DNA of 39,966 nucleotides from Candidatus Gastranaerophilales bacterium (GCA_944324175.1 CALUVH010000017.1:1-39966); one strand, 5' to 3'. Counted from the stretch's first letter, positions 26,851 to 36,600 are shown. Notes: generated by a model from the letters alone, not told the origin. Made by a program: numbers and translations.

Positions 26851-27966
26851 CTATTTAAAACACCTAGCGCGGTGGCTAGAATCGTCCACATTGTAGTTGG
26901 ACCAGAGACTGCTGGAAGAGTCGAAGTAGCGCTCGCATGCGTTGCTGGTACCCTCGGACGCACTCGACCAATAGTACCAGCCGTTAGTGGACCAGTTGAG
27001 CTCAGCTGCTCGGGTTGCATCTGGAGTTATGTTGCTTCTGGTTTCTTGTGCTCCTATCGGGTTGTCTTGTTTGTATATGTATGTCGCTACGTCTGCCAAT
27101 TCTTGCATCGTTGGTAATCTCATATCATCGCCACATGCTTTCTTTGCTCCTGCCCAATAGTTTGTTGAACAAGATGTGTTTTCACTATCTGAGCGTTCAT
27201 CGTACTCGTGGTCGGGACTTCCTTCACATGTGTTTATTGAGGTTATTGGATAGATATCGCTTGCCGCTATGCATTTGTCTTGGAATTTCATATCGCAATC
27301 AGAAATTGTTGCATTCTTTAATTGGATATCATCACCTACTCTATTTGGACCTTTCTTACCGTTTACATCTATCAACATACTCATGCAACCTACCTGACCG
27401 TTTTGTCCTTCTGAGCTGAATGGGTCGACACTGCTACAATTCGGGTTATATGCCATAACTACCGTTGTACCATCTGCTATTACAAACCCCATTGTATTTG
27501 TACCCCAATCTTTTTGCCCTAAACTATTTGCAGTTGTTAGGCTGCTTACTTCTACTTCTGTTTCTTTATCGCCTGTTTGCACAAACTTCGGTGCGTAGCA
27601 GTTTTCTAATTTATCGTTTTCACAGGTTTTGATTACTTTTACATACTTCTTAAAATAGTTCATGTAATCTTCTGTTGTACTTGCTACTCCTGTCATTACG
27701 CCGTCTATGTTCATTTGACGCGTCGCTTCAACAAGCTTCTTGTCCCACAAGTCTTTTGCCGTTTTCCAAGCTTTGTCGTTGTGGTTCTCTATCATACTTG
27801 GAATTGTCAATGCCGCCACTATTCCGATTATGCTAAGCGTGATTAGCACTTCAGCCAGAGTAAATGCGCTCCGACCAAAACCAAGGTTTAAATGTGGATT
27901 TCGTCCACCCTCAGCCAATGTAAACGCGGTTCGTGCTAAATAATTCTTGTGTTTGTTTTTTGCCAT
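26851..27966 (-). CDS. Pilin-like surface protein with variable C-type-lectin-like C-terminus (copy 1)
   Basis: 371 residues. Two class III-type prepilin motifs lie near the start: AFTLAEGGR, then SAFTLAEVLITLSIIG with the typical ~20-residue hydrophobic helix. Ala replaces the usual Gly before Phe. The middle (residues about 50-270) has paired cysteines and is nearly identical to the copy at 38727. The end has RLPTMQELADVA and a motif W-S-x-YYWSS-x-EGT...RYF-x-SSS...RARCF. This resembles the fib_succ_major/DUF1566-type C-type-lectin fold used by DGR variable proteins. Codons differing from copy 2 cluster here. AAAGGAG lies ahead of the ATG. It is likely exported and assembled or displayed by a type IV pilus or type II secretion machine encoded elsewhere. 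Confidence 0.82.
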   Translation of the reverse strand: MAKNKHKNYLARTAFTLAEGGRNPHLNLGFGRSAFTLAEVLITLSIIGIVAALTIPSMIENHNDKAWKTAKDLWDKKLVEATRQMNIDGVMTGVASTTEDYMNYFKKYVKVIKTCENDKLENCYAPKFVQTGDKETEVEVSSLTTANSLGQKDWGTNTMGFVIADGTTVVMAYNPNCSSVDPFSSEGQNGQVGCMSMLIDVNGKKGPNRVGDDIQLKNATISDCDMKFQDKCIAASDIYPITSINTCEGSPDHEYDERSDSENTSCSTNYWAGAKKACGDDMRLPTMQELADVATYIYKQDNPIGAQETRSNITPDATRAAELNWSTNGWYYWSSASEGTSNACERYFDSSSSLWSNYNVDDSSHRARCFK

Positions 27967-28009
27967 GTTGGACTCCTTTTTTCTTCTAATTAAATTTATT
28001 TTTGATATA

Positions 28010-28015
28010 ATTCTA
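28010..28015 (-). promoter_or_regulatory. Conserved -10 box of the first pilin-like gene
   Basis: TAGAAT on the minus strand sits in a block (AATCAACTTAAAA...GTAGAATTAT) that is also conserved before the second pilin-like gene (TAGAAT at 39897-39902). A -35 is not clear. Confidence 0.4.
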
Positions 28016-28051
28016 CTTTTTAAGTTGATTTGTCGCCTTTTATAAACTTCA

Positions 28052-28073
28052 ACACAAGTTATTCAACTTGTGT
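28052..28073 (-). promoter_or_regulatory. Conserved leader hairpin before the first pilin-like gene
   Basis: ACACAAGTT-N4-AACTTGTGT, a perfect 9-bp stem with a 4-nt loop and no T tract. The same stem is before the second pilin-like gene at 39939-39960 with a different loop. It may be a terminator, an attenuator or a protein-binding site. Confidence 0.5.
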
Positions 28074-28221
28074 CGGTTTCTGATTGCGGGCGAAAACCCT
28101 TATTGGAGCCTTTAAATAGCCCCCTCTCCCTGTGAAAACCTGTATCACTAGACTTTTCAGGCATTAACCCCATGCCTGTGTCTTTTTCTTTTGCTACTCT
28201 ATAAATAAAATTATTACTCAT
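28063..28221 (-). CDS. Possible 52-residue leaderless leader peptide
   Basis: Starts MSNNFIYRVAKEKD and ends ...TDTS, unrecognised. The ATG at 28221 lies 6 nt after TATAAT in a good promoter. The frame is open up to 28326, but that extension lies upstream of the -10 and is discounted. The stop codon falls inside the conserved hairpin before the pilin-like gene; the second copy also has a stop after GAC-ACA-AGT. It could be a real small gene, a leader peptide or chance. Confidence 0.3.
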   Translation of the reverse strand: MSNNFIYRVAKEKDTGMGLMPEKSSDTGFHRERGLFKGSNKGFRPQSETDTS

Positions 28222-28227
28222 ATTCTG

Positions 28228-28256
28228 ATTATATCGTATTTTTTGAAGCTCGGCAA
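28228..28256 (-). promoter_or_regulatory. Strong promoter upstream of the pilin-like leader region
   Basis: On the minus strand TTGCCG (28251-28256), 17-bp spacer and perfect TATAAT (28228-28233). It reads towards the pilin-like gene through the hairpin at 28052-28073. Confidence 0.55.
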
Positions 28257-28351
28257 GGAGGACGGTAAAATTTCCTTCATTTACACGAGAAAAAGCCTCA
28301 CTTTTCAACATAGCAAGGCTTCGCATTTCGTTACAATATGGAACTTAAAAA

Positions 28352-28630
28352 TTAAATATTATGCATATTGTCGAAAATTTCTTTTCGCTGCACCCACACT
28401 TCCATACCAAGCTCACGACCAGCGCTAATCAAATTTTCTTTTATTTCTTTAAACGAATACTTTGATTTTTCAATATTACCAAGCAAAAACATTACGAAAT
28501 GTCCTTGCATTAAAGTTTGCTTAATATCTTCGATATTCACCTCGTTATCTGCCAAAACCGTCGTAACTTTGGCTACAATTCCGACTTTGTCAACCCCTGA
28601 TACCGTAACTATTATTTGTTGATCTGACAT
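28352..28630 (-). CDS. ACT domain protein, UPF0237 family
   Basis: 92 residues. IIVTVSGVDKVGIVAKVTTVLADNEVNIEDI is an ACT domain, an amino-acid or small-ligand sensing fold. The tail LGMEVWVQRKEIFDNMHNI is typical of UPF0237. The frame is open upstream into the symporter gene, but the ATG at 28630 overlaps the symporter stop codon (TAATG) and has GGAGG just upstream, so it is the start. Translational coupling to AgcS suggests a sensing or regulatory link to amino acids, which is inference. Confidence 0.88.
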   Translation of the reverse strand: MSDQQIIVTVSGVDKVGIVAKVTTVLADNEVNIEDIKQTLMQGHFVMFLLGNIEKSKYSFKEIKENLISAGRELGMEVWVQRKEIFDNMHNI

Positions 28631-30183
28631 TATTCTTCCTCCGGAATTACTTTGACAGGCTCTGCTTTTGTCCAATCCCTGTTTAGCCAAGCTGCAACAT
28701 TATGACGTTTTACATAATCTTTGAAATCCGCTTTAATTTCAGGAGATAAAATGTACAATGCAATAATGTTAGGTACAGACATCGCAATCATCATCGCATC
28801 AGTAATGTTGATTACAGAAGCTACATTCATCGCTGAACCAACGATTATAAACAAACAGTAAATAACATCAAAAGTTAAATTACGCTTATGACCTTCACCA
28901 ACTAAAAATGTCCAAGCTTTTTGCCCGTAATATGCCCAAGAAATCAATGTTGATAATGCAAACAAAATTACAACCAGCGACAAAATATATGGGAAAAATG
29001 ATATTACTGATTGAAAAGCAGATGATGCTAATTCAATACCTGAAATCTGACCAACCTGAGTTGTATCTAAAATACCTGAAAATACAATCGCAAAAGATGT
29101 CAACAGACATAAAATACCTGTCAATAGGGTTTCCAAAAGTGCCACAAAGCCTTGACTTATAGGCTCATTGGTTTTAACCGCCGCATAAGCAATCGCAGCT
29201 GCACCGGTACCAGCCTCGTTAGACTGAACTGATCTTCTCAAACCTATTATTATTGTTCCAAACACACCGCCTGCAACCGCATGTGGTGAGAATGCTTCTC
29301 TTATTATCAAAGCTATTGCATGAGGGATATGTACAAAATTTGCAAATATAACAATTAATCCTGCACCAATATATAAAAAGCACATTGTAGGGACTAAAAT
29401 GGTCGTAATCTTTGAGATACTTTTAATACCATCAACAACTGCAAGCCATACCAATATCGCTATAATTAGACCGAATATCCAAGTATAACCGTTCAAAATA
29501 CTGTGAGCTCCGCCTGTAATCAAAACAAGCTGGTGAGCTGATTGGTTTATTTGAATCATGTTACCACCTGATATCGCCCCGCCGATACAAAGCACAGCAA
29601 AAATTACAGACAAAGGCTGACCAAGCCATCTCATTTTCTTTCTTGTAAGCCCGTGAGCAATATAGTGCATCGGACCGCCTGATACTGTACCATCAAGGTT
29701 AAATCTTCTGTATTTTACAGCCAATGACGCCTCGACAAACTTTATTGACATACCAAGTATTGCGCCAGCAAATATCCAAAAAGCTGCGCCAGGACCGCCT
29801 ATCGAAATGGATATCGCAACGCCCGCAATACTTCCAATACCGATAGTTCCTGACAATGCTGTCGCAAGCGCTTGAAATGATGAAACTTCACCACTTGAAC
29901 CACTGCTTTTATCACTAGGTTTAGCGACAATATCAATTGCGTGCTTTAATCCCCATATTGAAACACCTCTAAAAAATAATGTGAAAAATATTCCCGCTAT
30001 CAATATCCAAAAAATAATTATAGGAACTTTTGAACTCCCAATCATTACATGGTAAAAAATAAGATTTGCAACCGCATCAGATACCGGTGCTACATGTTTG
30101 TCCATAAATGCATCCACATTCATTGCATTTGCATTTTGAACATTGAATAAAAGTGTCAAAAGTACGATTAAAAATTTGTTCAT
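28630..30183 (-). CDS. agcS: Sodium:alanine/glycine symporter, AgcS family
   Basis: About 517 residues, roughly eleven hydrophobic segments. Family motifs: GTIGIGSIAGVA, GGPGAAFWIF, FVEASLAVKYR, GGPMHYI, IIGLRRSVQSNEAGTGAAAIAYAA and ISWAYYGQKAWTFL. It takes up alanine, glycine or similar amino acids with Na+. The N-terminus carries an extra hydrophobic segment ending NANA that may be a cleaved signal. A TTG at 30186 is in frame, but AAGGA fits the ATG at 30183 better (8 nt). Coupled to the ACT gene downstream. Confidence 0.93.
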   Translation of the reverse strand: MNKFLIVLLTLLFNVQNANAMNVDAFMDKHVAPVSDAVANLIFYHVMIGSSKVPIIIFWILIAGIFFTLFFRGVSIWGLKHAIDIVAKPSDKSSGSSGEVSSFQALATALSGTIGIGSIAGVAISISIGGPGAAFWIFAGAILGMSIKFVEASLAVKYRRFNLDGTVSGGPMHYIAHGLTRKKMRWLGQPLSVIFAVLCIGGAISGGNMIQINQSAHQLVLITGGAHSILNGYTWIFGLIIAILVWLAVVDGIKSISKITTILVPTMCFLYIGAGLIVIFANFVHIPHAIALIIREAFSPHAVAGGVFGTIIIGLRRSVQSNEAGTGAAAIAYAAVKTNEPISQGFVALLETLLTGILCLLTSFAIVFSGILDTTQVGQISGIELASSAFQSVISFFPYILSLVVILFALSTLISWAYYGQKAWTFLVGEGHKRNLTFDVIYCLFIIVGSAMNVASVINITDAMMIAMSVPNIIALYILSPEIKADFKDYVKRHNVAAWLNRDWTKAEPVKVIPEEE

Positions 30184-30243
30184 CAAAAAATTCCTTATAA
30201 AATTATCTCTCGGCTCTCTATTGAGTGTAAACCAACTTTGATT

Positions 30244-30275
30244 ATTGTAGCAGAAACATGAAAATATGTTGTCAA
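30244..30275 (-). promoter_or_regulatory. Possible agcS promoter
   Basis: On the minus strand a perfect TTGACA (30270-30275) and an extended -10 TGC-TACAAT (-10 at 30244-30249). The spacer is 20 bp, longer than ideal, so the extended -10 may act alone. Confidence 0.35.
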
Positions 30276-30279
30276 ATAT

Positions 30280-31362
30280 TTACAAAATCTTAAAAATTTG
30301 TTGCAAATAATGCTCACACGCAAGCTTTTTTGTGAAATTTTGAATTGTACTGTAACTATTCTTACGCAAGACTTTCAAGGAAATATCATCTGAATTTTTT
30401 ATGTACTTTAAACATTCACAAATATCAGCTACCTCAGGAGAAATTAAATAGCCATTCTCACCATTTTTGATGATACCATCAACTCCGTCTTCTTTCACTC
30501 CGACTGTAATACAACCTGATGCCATAGCTTCCAAATAGACCATTCCAAAAGTTTCATTCACACTAGGTAAAATAAAAATATCACTTTGTCGCATATATTC
30601 AAGCACTTGATTTTTAGACAAATGTCCGGTAAATTTTGCACTTGGGTCAATTTTTTGAAGCCTATGTCTTTCTTTACCATCGCCAATTACTGTCAGCTCA
30701 ATACTTTCAACTCCCTTACAAGCCTTTATGACTTTATCTATATTTTTACGTTTTTTAAAATTCGCACAAGTCAATACCTTGATTTTATTTTTGTTAAAAT
30801 CCTCACCGCTTCTATCAACTATTATATCTTCATCTACACCTGAATATGCGACAAAAGCCTTACTTTCAAACTCCGGATACATCTTAATCAAACGTTTTTT
30901 TATCACATCCGAACGACAAGCTAAGAGTTTTGCCCGCCTAAATGCCAATAAAAGTTTTTGTTTAAAATATATCGAATACAAAGGCTTTGTAAGCACTTCC
31001 AAATCAGAAATGTGTACCCCGCACACCAAAGGTAAATCAAACTTACAGGCAAGTTTGTATGCAAAAATTGACCCCGATGGCATATGTGCCACTATTACAT
31101 CTGCTAAAATCTGATTATTAATTTTTTGGGTTACGTCAAACAAAAATGGCGTATGGTAATTCAAATTCAATACTTCATCATATTGACCACTTTTGTAAAA
31201 CTTTTTTCCACGCAAAAAAGAATTAAAAAGAAAATTCGGTTTTATAACATCTACACTGACACCTAAATTTTTAAACCCTTGAACAAAATCAAACAATGTC
31301 CTTGGGGTTGTTAATTCATCATTTTTTACAGGATATAAATCAGTTATAAAAAGAATTTTCAT
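30280..31362 (-). CDS. Glycosyltransferase family 4 (GT-B fold)
   Basis: 360 residues. N-terminal MKILFITDLYPVKND is the acceptor domain start. The C-terminal GT4 part has VLTCANFKKRKNIDKVI, LTVIGDGKER, FTGHLSKNQVLEYM, and SDIFILPSVNETFGMVYLEAMASGC with the E-x7-E catalytic motif. It transfers a sugar from a nucleotide sugar to a surface glycan or lipid carrier; specificity is unknown. The ATG directly follows the rfbA stop (TAG-ATG), so both are one operon. Confidence 0.9.
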   Translation of the reverse strand: MKILFITDLYPVKNDELTTPRTLFDFVQGFKNLGVSVDVIKPNFLFNSFLRGKKFYKSGQYDEVLNLNYHTPFLFDVTQKINNQILADVIVAHMPSGSIFAYKLACKFDLPLVCGVHISDLEVLTKPLYSIYFKQKLLLAFRRAKLLACRSDVIKKRLIKMYPEFESKAFVAYSGVDEDIIVDRSGEDFNKNKIKVLTCANFKKRKNIDKVIKACKGVESIELTVIGDGKERHRLQKIDPSAKFTGHLSKNQVLEYMRQSDIFILPSVNETFGMVYLEAMASGCITVGVKEDGVDGIIKNGENGYLISPEVADICECLKYIKNSDDISLKVLRKNSYSTIQNFTKKLACEHYLQQIFKIL

Positions 31363-32232
31363 CTAGCGTAAAATCCTTTTTATATAATCATAATATTCAT
31401 TATTAATATCATTCGGTATTAATGTAAAAAGCTGTTCTTTTGTCATGAAACCGAGTCTATATGCTATTTCCTCCAGACAAGCAATTTTTATCCCCTGATT
31501 TTCTTCTACTGTACGGACAAATTGACTGGCTTGTAAAAGTGAATCATGCGTACCGGTATCGAGCCAAGCAAATCCCCTGCCTAACAATTCAACATCTAAA
31601 TTAGAATTTTTTAGATAAATATTATTCAAATCTGTAATTTCTAATTCATTTCGAGCTGAAGGAGTAAGTGATTTTGCATATTGAACAACCTTATTATCAT
31701 AAAAATATAGACCAGTGACAGCATAGTTTGATTTCGGTTGTTTGGGTTTTTCTTCAATTGACAAGACATTATTATTCTCATCAAATTCGACTACTCCGAA
31801 TCTTTGAGGATCTTTTACCTGATACCCGAAAACTGTTGCTTTACCGATTTTAGCTTTTTCAACAGCCAACTTAAGACGACCAGAAAATCCATTCCCATAA
31901 AAAATATTATCACCAAGCACAAGCGCAACATCATCTGCAGCAATAAATTTTTCACCAATGATAAAAGCCTGCGCTAGTCCTTGCGGTTTTGGCTGCTCTT
32001 CATAGGAAAAATTTACACCAAACTTTGAGCCATCACCTAGTAATTTTCTAAAATTCGGTAAATCTGTAGGAGTCGAAATAATTAATATTTCACGTATACC
32101 TGCTAACATCAAAACAGAAATAGGATGATAAATCATAGGTTTATCATAAATAGGCAAAAGCTGCTTTGAAACAGCAAAAGTACTCGGATATAATCTGGTC
32201 CCTGATCCACCTGCTAAAACAATGCCTTTCAT
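31363..32232 (-). CDS. rfbA: Glucose-1-phosphate thymidylyltransferase
   Basis: 289 residues making dTDP-glucose, first step to dTDP-rhamnose and related sugars. Motifs: [53 protein letters not shown] and [15 protein letters not shown]. Length is typical. GGAGGAGGG is the ribosome site. rfbB, rfbC and rfbD are not in the window. A TTAAAG-N17-TAGAAT with TG extension lies in the 35-bp gap after the TolC gene, so it may have its own promoter. Confidence 0.95.
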   Translation of the reverse strand: MKGIVLAGGSGTRLYPSTFAVSKQLLPIYDKPMIYHPISVLMLAGIREILIISTPTDLPNFRKLLGDGSKFGVNFSYEEQPKPQGLAQAFIIGEKFIAADDVALVLGDNIFYGNGFSGRLKLAVEKAKIGKATVFGYQVKDPQRFGVVEFDENNNVLSIEEKPKQPKSNYAVTGLYFYDNKVVQYAKSLTPSARNELEITDLNNIYLKNSNLDVELLGRGFAWLDTGTHDSLLQASQFVRTVEENQGIKIACLEEIAYRLGFMTKEQLFTLIPNDINNEYYDYIKRILR

Positions 32233-32267
32233 CTTCCCTCCTCCGCTGAAATTCTAACATAAAAACA

Positions 32268-33677
32268 TTAAGTCTTTAACTCGATAATTTCATTATCATC
32301 AGGATTTATGTTTTTACCGATAGACTTTTCTAACTGTGCCTTAGCTGAGTTATATTGATATAAAGCACTATAATAATTCAGTTGAGCATTTTGATATAAA
32401 ATCTGCGCATCCTTTAATTCGGTCGGACTAGCTTCGCCAACTCTATATCGACCATATGAAAGCTCATAATTTTCTTTTGCTTGTTTCACCTGCAAAAGAG
32501 CAACCGGCATTTGATTTTTCTTTTCTTGCAAGGTCAAATAAGCATTTTGAATTTCTAAATAGATTGTATTTTGAGTATTTTTAGCATTCGCAATTTCTTT
32601 ATCATATAAATACCTTGCCTCAGAAATTTCATTTTTTATTAACATACCGTTAATAGTAGGGAAATTCAAATATCCACCAAGGTTATAACCATGGTTAGAA
32701 ACCCAGCTTTTACCACCTATTTGCAATTGCCCTTCAACAGATAATGTAGGGTAATAAGATTTTTTAACTAATTTCAAAGTTTGATTTGCAGTCTCTACCT
32801 TTAACTCTGCCAACTTTAGTTCAGGTCGTGCCTCTCTTGCTATATCAATAGCCTGCTCAAATGTCATATCAACAGGTTGATAGCGCAATTTATCCTGTAC
32901 ATTATATCTATCTATAAATGGGACTCCCATAACATTGTTTAGCTTCGCAACAGCAAGATTTACAGCATTATCTGCCTGAATATATTTAAGCTTTGCATCA
33001 CTCAAATTTGCCTCGGCAATCGTCACGTCAACTTTAGGGTTCATACCTATTTCATAAAAAGCTTTTGCTTGATTATAAAACAATTCAAACTTATCTACTG
33101 TATCTTGAGCAACTTTTCTGTTTTCAAAAGCATACAATAAATTATAGTAAGCATCTTTTGTCTGAAATACAACATCATTTATTATTGCAGCTAAAGTAGT
33201 TTTATACCCCTCGTAGTCCAATCTTCTAATTGTTGCTTGATTTTGCGTAACTCCAAAGTCATACAACATCTGCTGCAGTGTAACCTGCCCTAAAACATAA
33301 TAATTGAAAGTTAAATTCTGTCCCAATGCGTCAGATAATTGTAATTGTCTAATTCTTGTATATCCTGTCTGCCAACTGATTTGAGGAAAATAATTTGACC
33401 AGACCTGTTTTATCCTTGTGTCAGAGGCCAAAATATCGTGAAATGCCGCATTTATTTGAGGGTTATTACCTAACGCAAGCTCCAGACATCTTTCAAGCGT
33501 CATATCAATATTTTTTTCAACTCCACCTTCAATAATGAAGTTTGAATCCGACTTTTGAGGCAATACCGCATCTGCCTGAGGATATTCATCTTCAATAATC
33601 TTGTTTCCAATATCGTTACAAAAACCAATATTCCCAAGTGAAATTATTAAACATAGTAAAAATATTTTTTTAAACAT
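32268..33677 (-). CDS. TolC-family outer membrane efflux protein
   Basis: 469 residues with a signal peptide (MFKKIFLLCLIISLGNIGFC). The two OEP repeats begin with LERCLELALGNNPQINA and with FEQAIDIAREARPELKLAELKVE. The C-terminal coiled coil includes SYGRYRVGEASPTELKDAQ. It is the outer membrane exit duct for the RND pump and implies a diderm envelope. It starts 2 bp after the RND gene, whose end supplies GAAGG as ribosome site. Confidence 0.93.
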   Translation of the reverse strand: MFKKIFLLCLIISLGNIGFCNDIGNKIIEDEYPQADAVLPQKSDSNFIIEGGVEKNIDMTLERCLELALGNNPQINAAFHDILASDTRIKQVWSNYFPQISWQTGYTRIRQLQLSDALGQNLTFNYYVLGQVTLQQMLYDFGVTQNQATIRRLDYEGYKTTLAAIINDVVFQTKDAYYNLLYAFENRKVAQDTVDKFELFYNQAKAFYEIGMNPKVDVTIAEANLSDAKLKYIQADNAVNLAVAKLNNVMGVPFIDRYNVQDKLRYQPVDMTFEQAIDIAREARPELKLAELKVETANQTLKLVKKSYYPTLSVEGQLQIGGKSWVSNHGYNLGGYLNFPTINGMLIKNEISEARYLYDKEIANAKNTQNTIYLEIQNAYLTLQEKKNQMPVALLQVKQAKENYELSYGRYRVGEASPTELKDAQILYQNAQLNYYSALYQYNSAKAQLEKSIGKNINPDDNEIIELKT

Positions 33678-33679
33678 CT

Positions 33680-36600
33680 TTAACCTTCATTATTATTATT
33701 TTCTTTTATTTTTTTTGCCATGGCTAATTTTAGTTCTTCAACCATAACATAAAACGCTGGGACGAGGAATGTACCAATGAAAGCAACCGCCATCATACCT
33801 CCAAATACCGTCATACCAACAGAATGACGACTTGCTGCACCTGCACCTGAGGCAAAAACCAACGGTAACAAGCCTAAAATAAATGCAATATTAGTCATCA
33901 TTACAGCTCTGAAACGCAGTTTCGCTGCCTGAAGTGCGGCTTCTTTAATTCCCATACCCGCTTCATGGGCATCTTTTGCGAATTCTATAATCAAAATAGC
34001 CTGCTTTGTACTCAAACCGATTAACATTACAAGCCCGATTTGAGAATACAAATCAAGTGAATACCCTGAAACGTACTGGAAGAATAATGCACCGACAAGT
34101 GCAACAGGTGAAATAAGAAGTACCGCAATCGGTAACATCCAGCTTTCATATAACGCAACTAGGAACAAATACACAAATACCAAAGACATTGCAAGAATAG
34201 GTCCGATTTGTCCTTCTGACTCATGCTCTTGAAGTGAACTTCCTGACCAAGCAAAGCCCATGTCTTTAGGTAACACTTCATCAGATACCTGTTCCATTGC
34301 ACTCATCGCTTGACCAGAACTTACTCCTGTCGCTGCCATACCATTAATTGTAATTGCATTATACATATTAAAACGGGTCAAACTATAAGGTCCGACAATA
34401 TCTTTTATCTTTACGACAGAAGATAAAGGAACCATACCGCCATATGAATTTTTCACATAAATTTTATCAATATCAGCAGGTTTTTCTCTAAAAGGAGCAT
34501 CCGCCTGCAAATATACACGATATACACGACCGTATTTATTAAAGTCATTTACATAAGATTTACCGAAATACCCGGCTAAAGCACTATAAATTTCCGAAAT
34601 TGGAACATTTTGAGCTAAAGCTTTTGGCTCATCAATATCAATCAACATTTGTGGTAAATTTGCTGTGAATGAAGTGTATACAAGCGAGAAAGCAGGATTT
34701 TTATTTGCAGCGGCAATAAGTTTCATAGCTTCTTCATACAATTCCTGAGGAGTTCTGTTACCTTTATCAAGCAGCTGATACTCAAAGCCACCAAACATAC
34801 CTAAACCGGAAATAGCAGGAGGTGAGAACGATGCAATTGTAGCAGACGGGTAGTTAGCGAACTCAGTTTGCATTTTTTTCAAAATACTTTGCATTGATAA
34901 AGAACTTTTCTTACGAAACTTATATTCATCCAAATCCGCGACTATCAAGGCCGTATTTTCACCGGAAAAACCAACGAGTGTAATAGTGTTATGAACACCA
35001 TCCATATTCAAAATACGTTGCTCAATTTCACTTGCAACAATGTCGGTTCTTGATGCAGAAGATCCCTCAGGTAACTGAATTTGAGAGAAAATAGCACCTT
35101 TATCCTCTGTCGGTAAAAATCCTGTTGGAATTATTTTAAACATAAACAAAATAAATGCAACAATAGAGAAAAAAGTCACCAAAGTTATTTTAGGCGAATT
35201 AATGAATATTTGCGCACCAAGCAGGTATTTATCTCTTACTTTATTAAACCATTCATCGAATTTTTTAATGAATGCAATTTCACTTTGCTGATCGTTTGTT
35301 TTCAAAATCATTGAACAAAGTGCAGGAGCAAGAGTCAACGCAACAAGCGTAGATAAGCCGATAGATGTAGCAATACATAACGCGAATTGTCTAAACATTT
35401 GTCCTGTAATACCGGCCATAAAGGATACAGGCACAAATACCGCCATCAATACAAGGGAAGTTGCCAGAACAGCTCCAAATACCTCAACCATTGTCACCTC
35501 AGTAGCTTCACGAGGTGATTTACCTTCCTGAATATGTCTTTGTGTATTTTCAAGTACAACAATCGCATCGTCAACAACAAGACCTACAGCAAGTACAAGT
35601 CCAAATAAAATTAACAGGTTTATTGAAAAACCAAGTAAATTCATGAATATAAATACACCGATTAACGATACAGGAATTGCACAAAACGGGATAAATGCAG
35701 CTCTCGCACTTCCTAAAAATAAATATGTAACAATACCTACCAAGATGATAGCTAGCGCGATTGCATTAACAACTTCGTTAATTGACTCCCTTACGAATTC
35801 TGTTTCATCGTGCTGGATTTTATATTCAATCCCCTGAGGGAAACCTTTACTTAACTCTTCCATTTTCTTTTGGATTTTATTAGACAAATCAATAGCGTTT
35901 GCTTCCGGTAACTGTTGAATTGAAATAATCGCAGAATTTTTACCGTTAATTCTTGAAAAATAAGAATAACTTTCAGCTCCCAGCTCAACTCTGGCAATAT
36001 CTTTCAAGCGCACTTGAGAGCCGTCAGGTTTTGAGCGCACTATGATGTCTTCAAACTCTTTAACATCTTGCAAACGTCCGGGAGTTCTCAAGGTAAGTTT
36101 AATCATCTGCTTATTGACCATAGGCTCAACCCCCAAATCACCTGCCGGAGCTTGAGTATTTTGTTGAGTAATCGCACTGTTTACATCGCTTACTGAAATC
36201 CCGAGGTTAGCCATTTTAGTCGCATCCAACCAAACCCTCATAGAGTAATCAGATGAACCGAATACTGATACTTTACCTACACCTTTGATACGAGCAAGTT
36301 CGTCCTTAATATAAATTGAAGCATAGTTTGCAATGTACAAGTTATCATAAGTACCTGAAGGTGAGTTAACAGAAATCATTAAAAGCCCAGGACCACCCGT
36401 AGACTTTTTAACAGAAAGCCCATATCGTCTAACCTCTTCAGGCAAACGCGGAGTCACTAGCTGCAACTGGTTTTGAACGTTTACAACCGCCATATCAGGA
36501 TCAGATCCGATGTTAAAATACAAAGTTAATTGATATTGACCGTTTTGCGAAGTCGAAGACATGTAAATCATATCCTCAACACCGTTTAACTGAGCTTCAA

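Noticed and set aside
28222-28326. Upstream extension of the small frame at 28063
   Set aside because: It would place the start upstream of a strong -10 box, and the residues show no recognisable feature.
28631-28690. N-terminal extension of the ACT protein
   Set aside because: It lies inside the symporter gene; the ATG at 28630 has GGAGG and overlaps the symporter stop.
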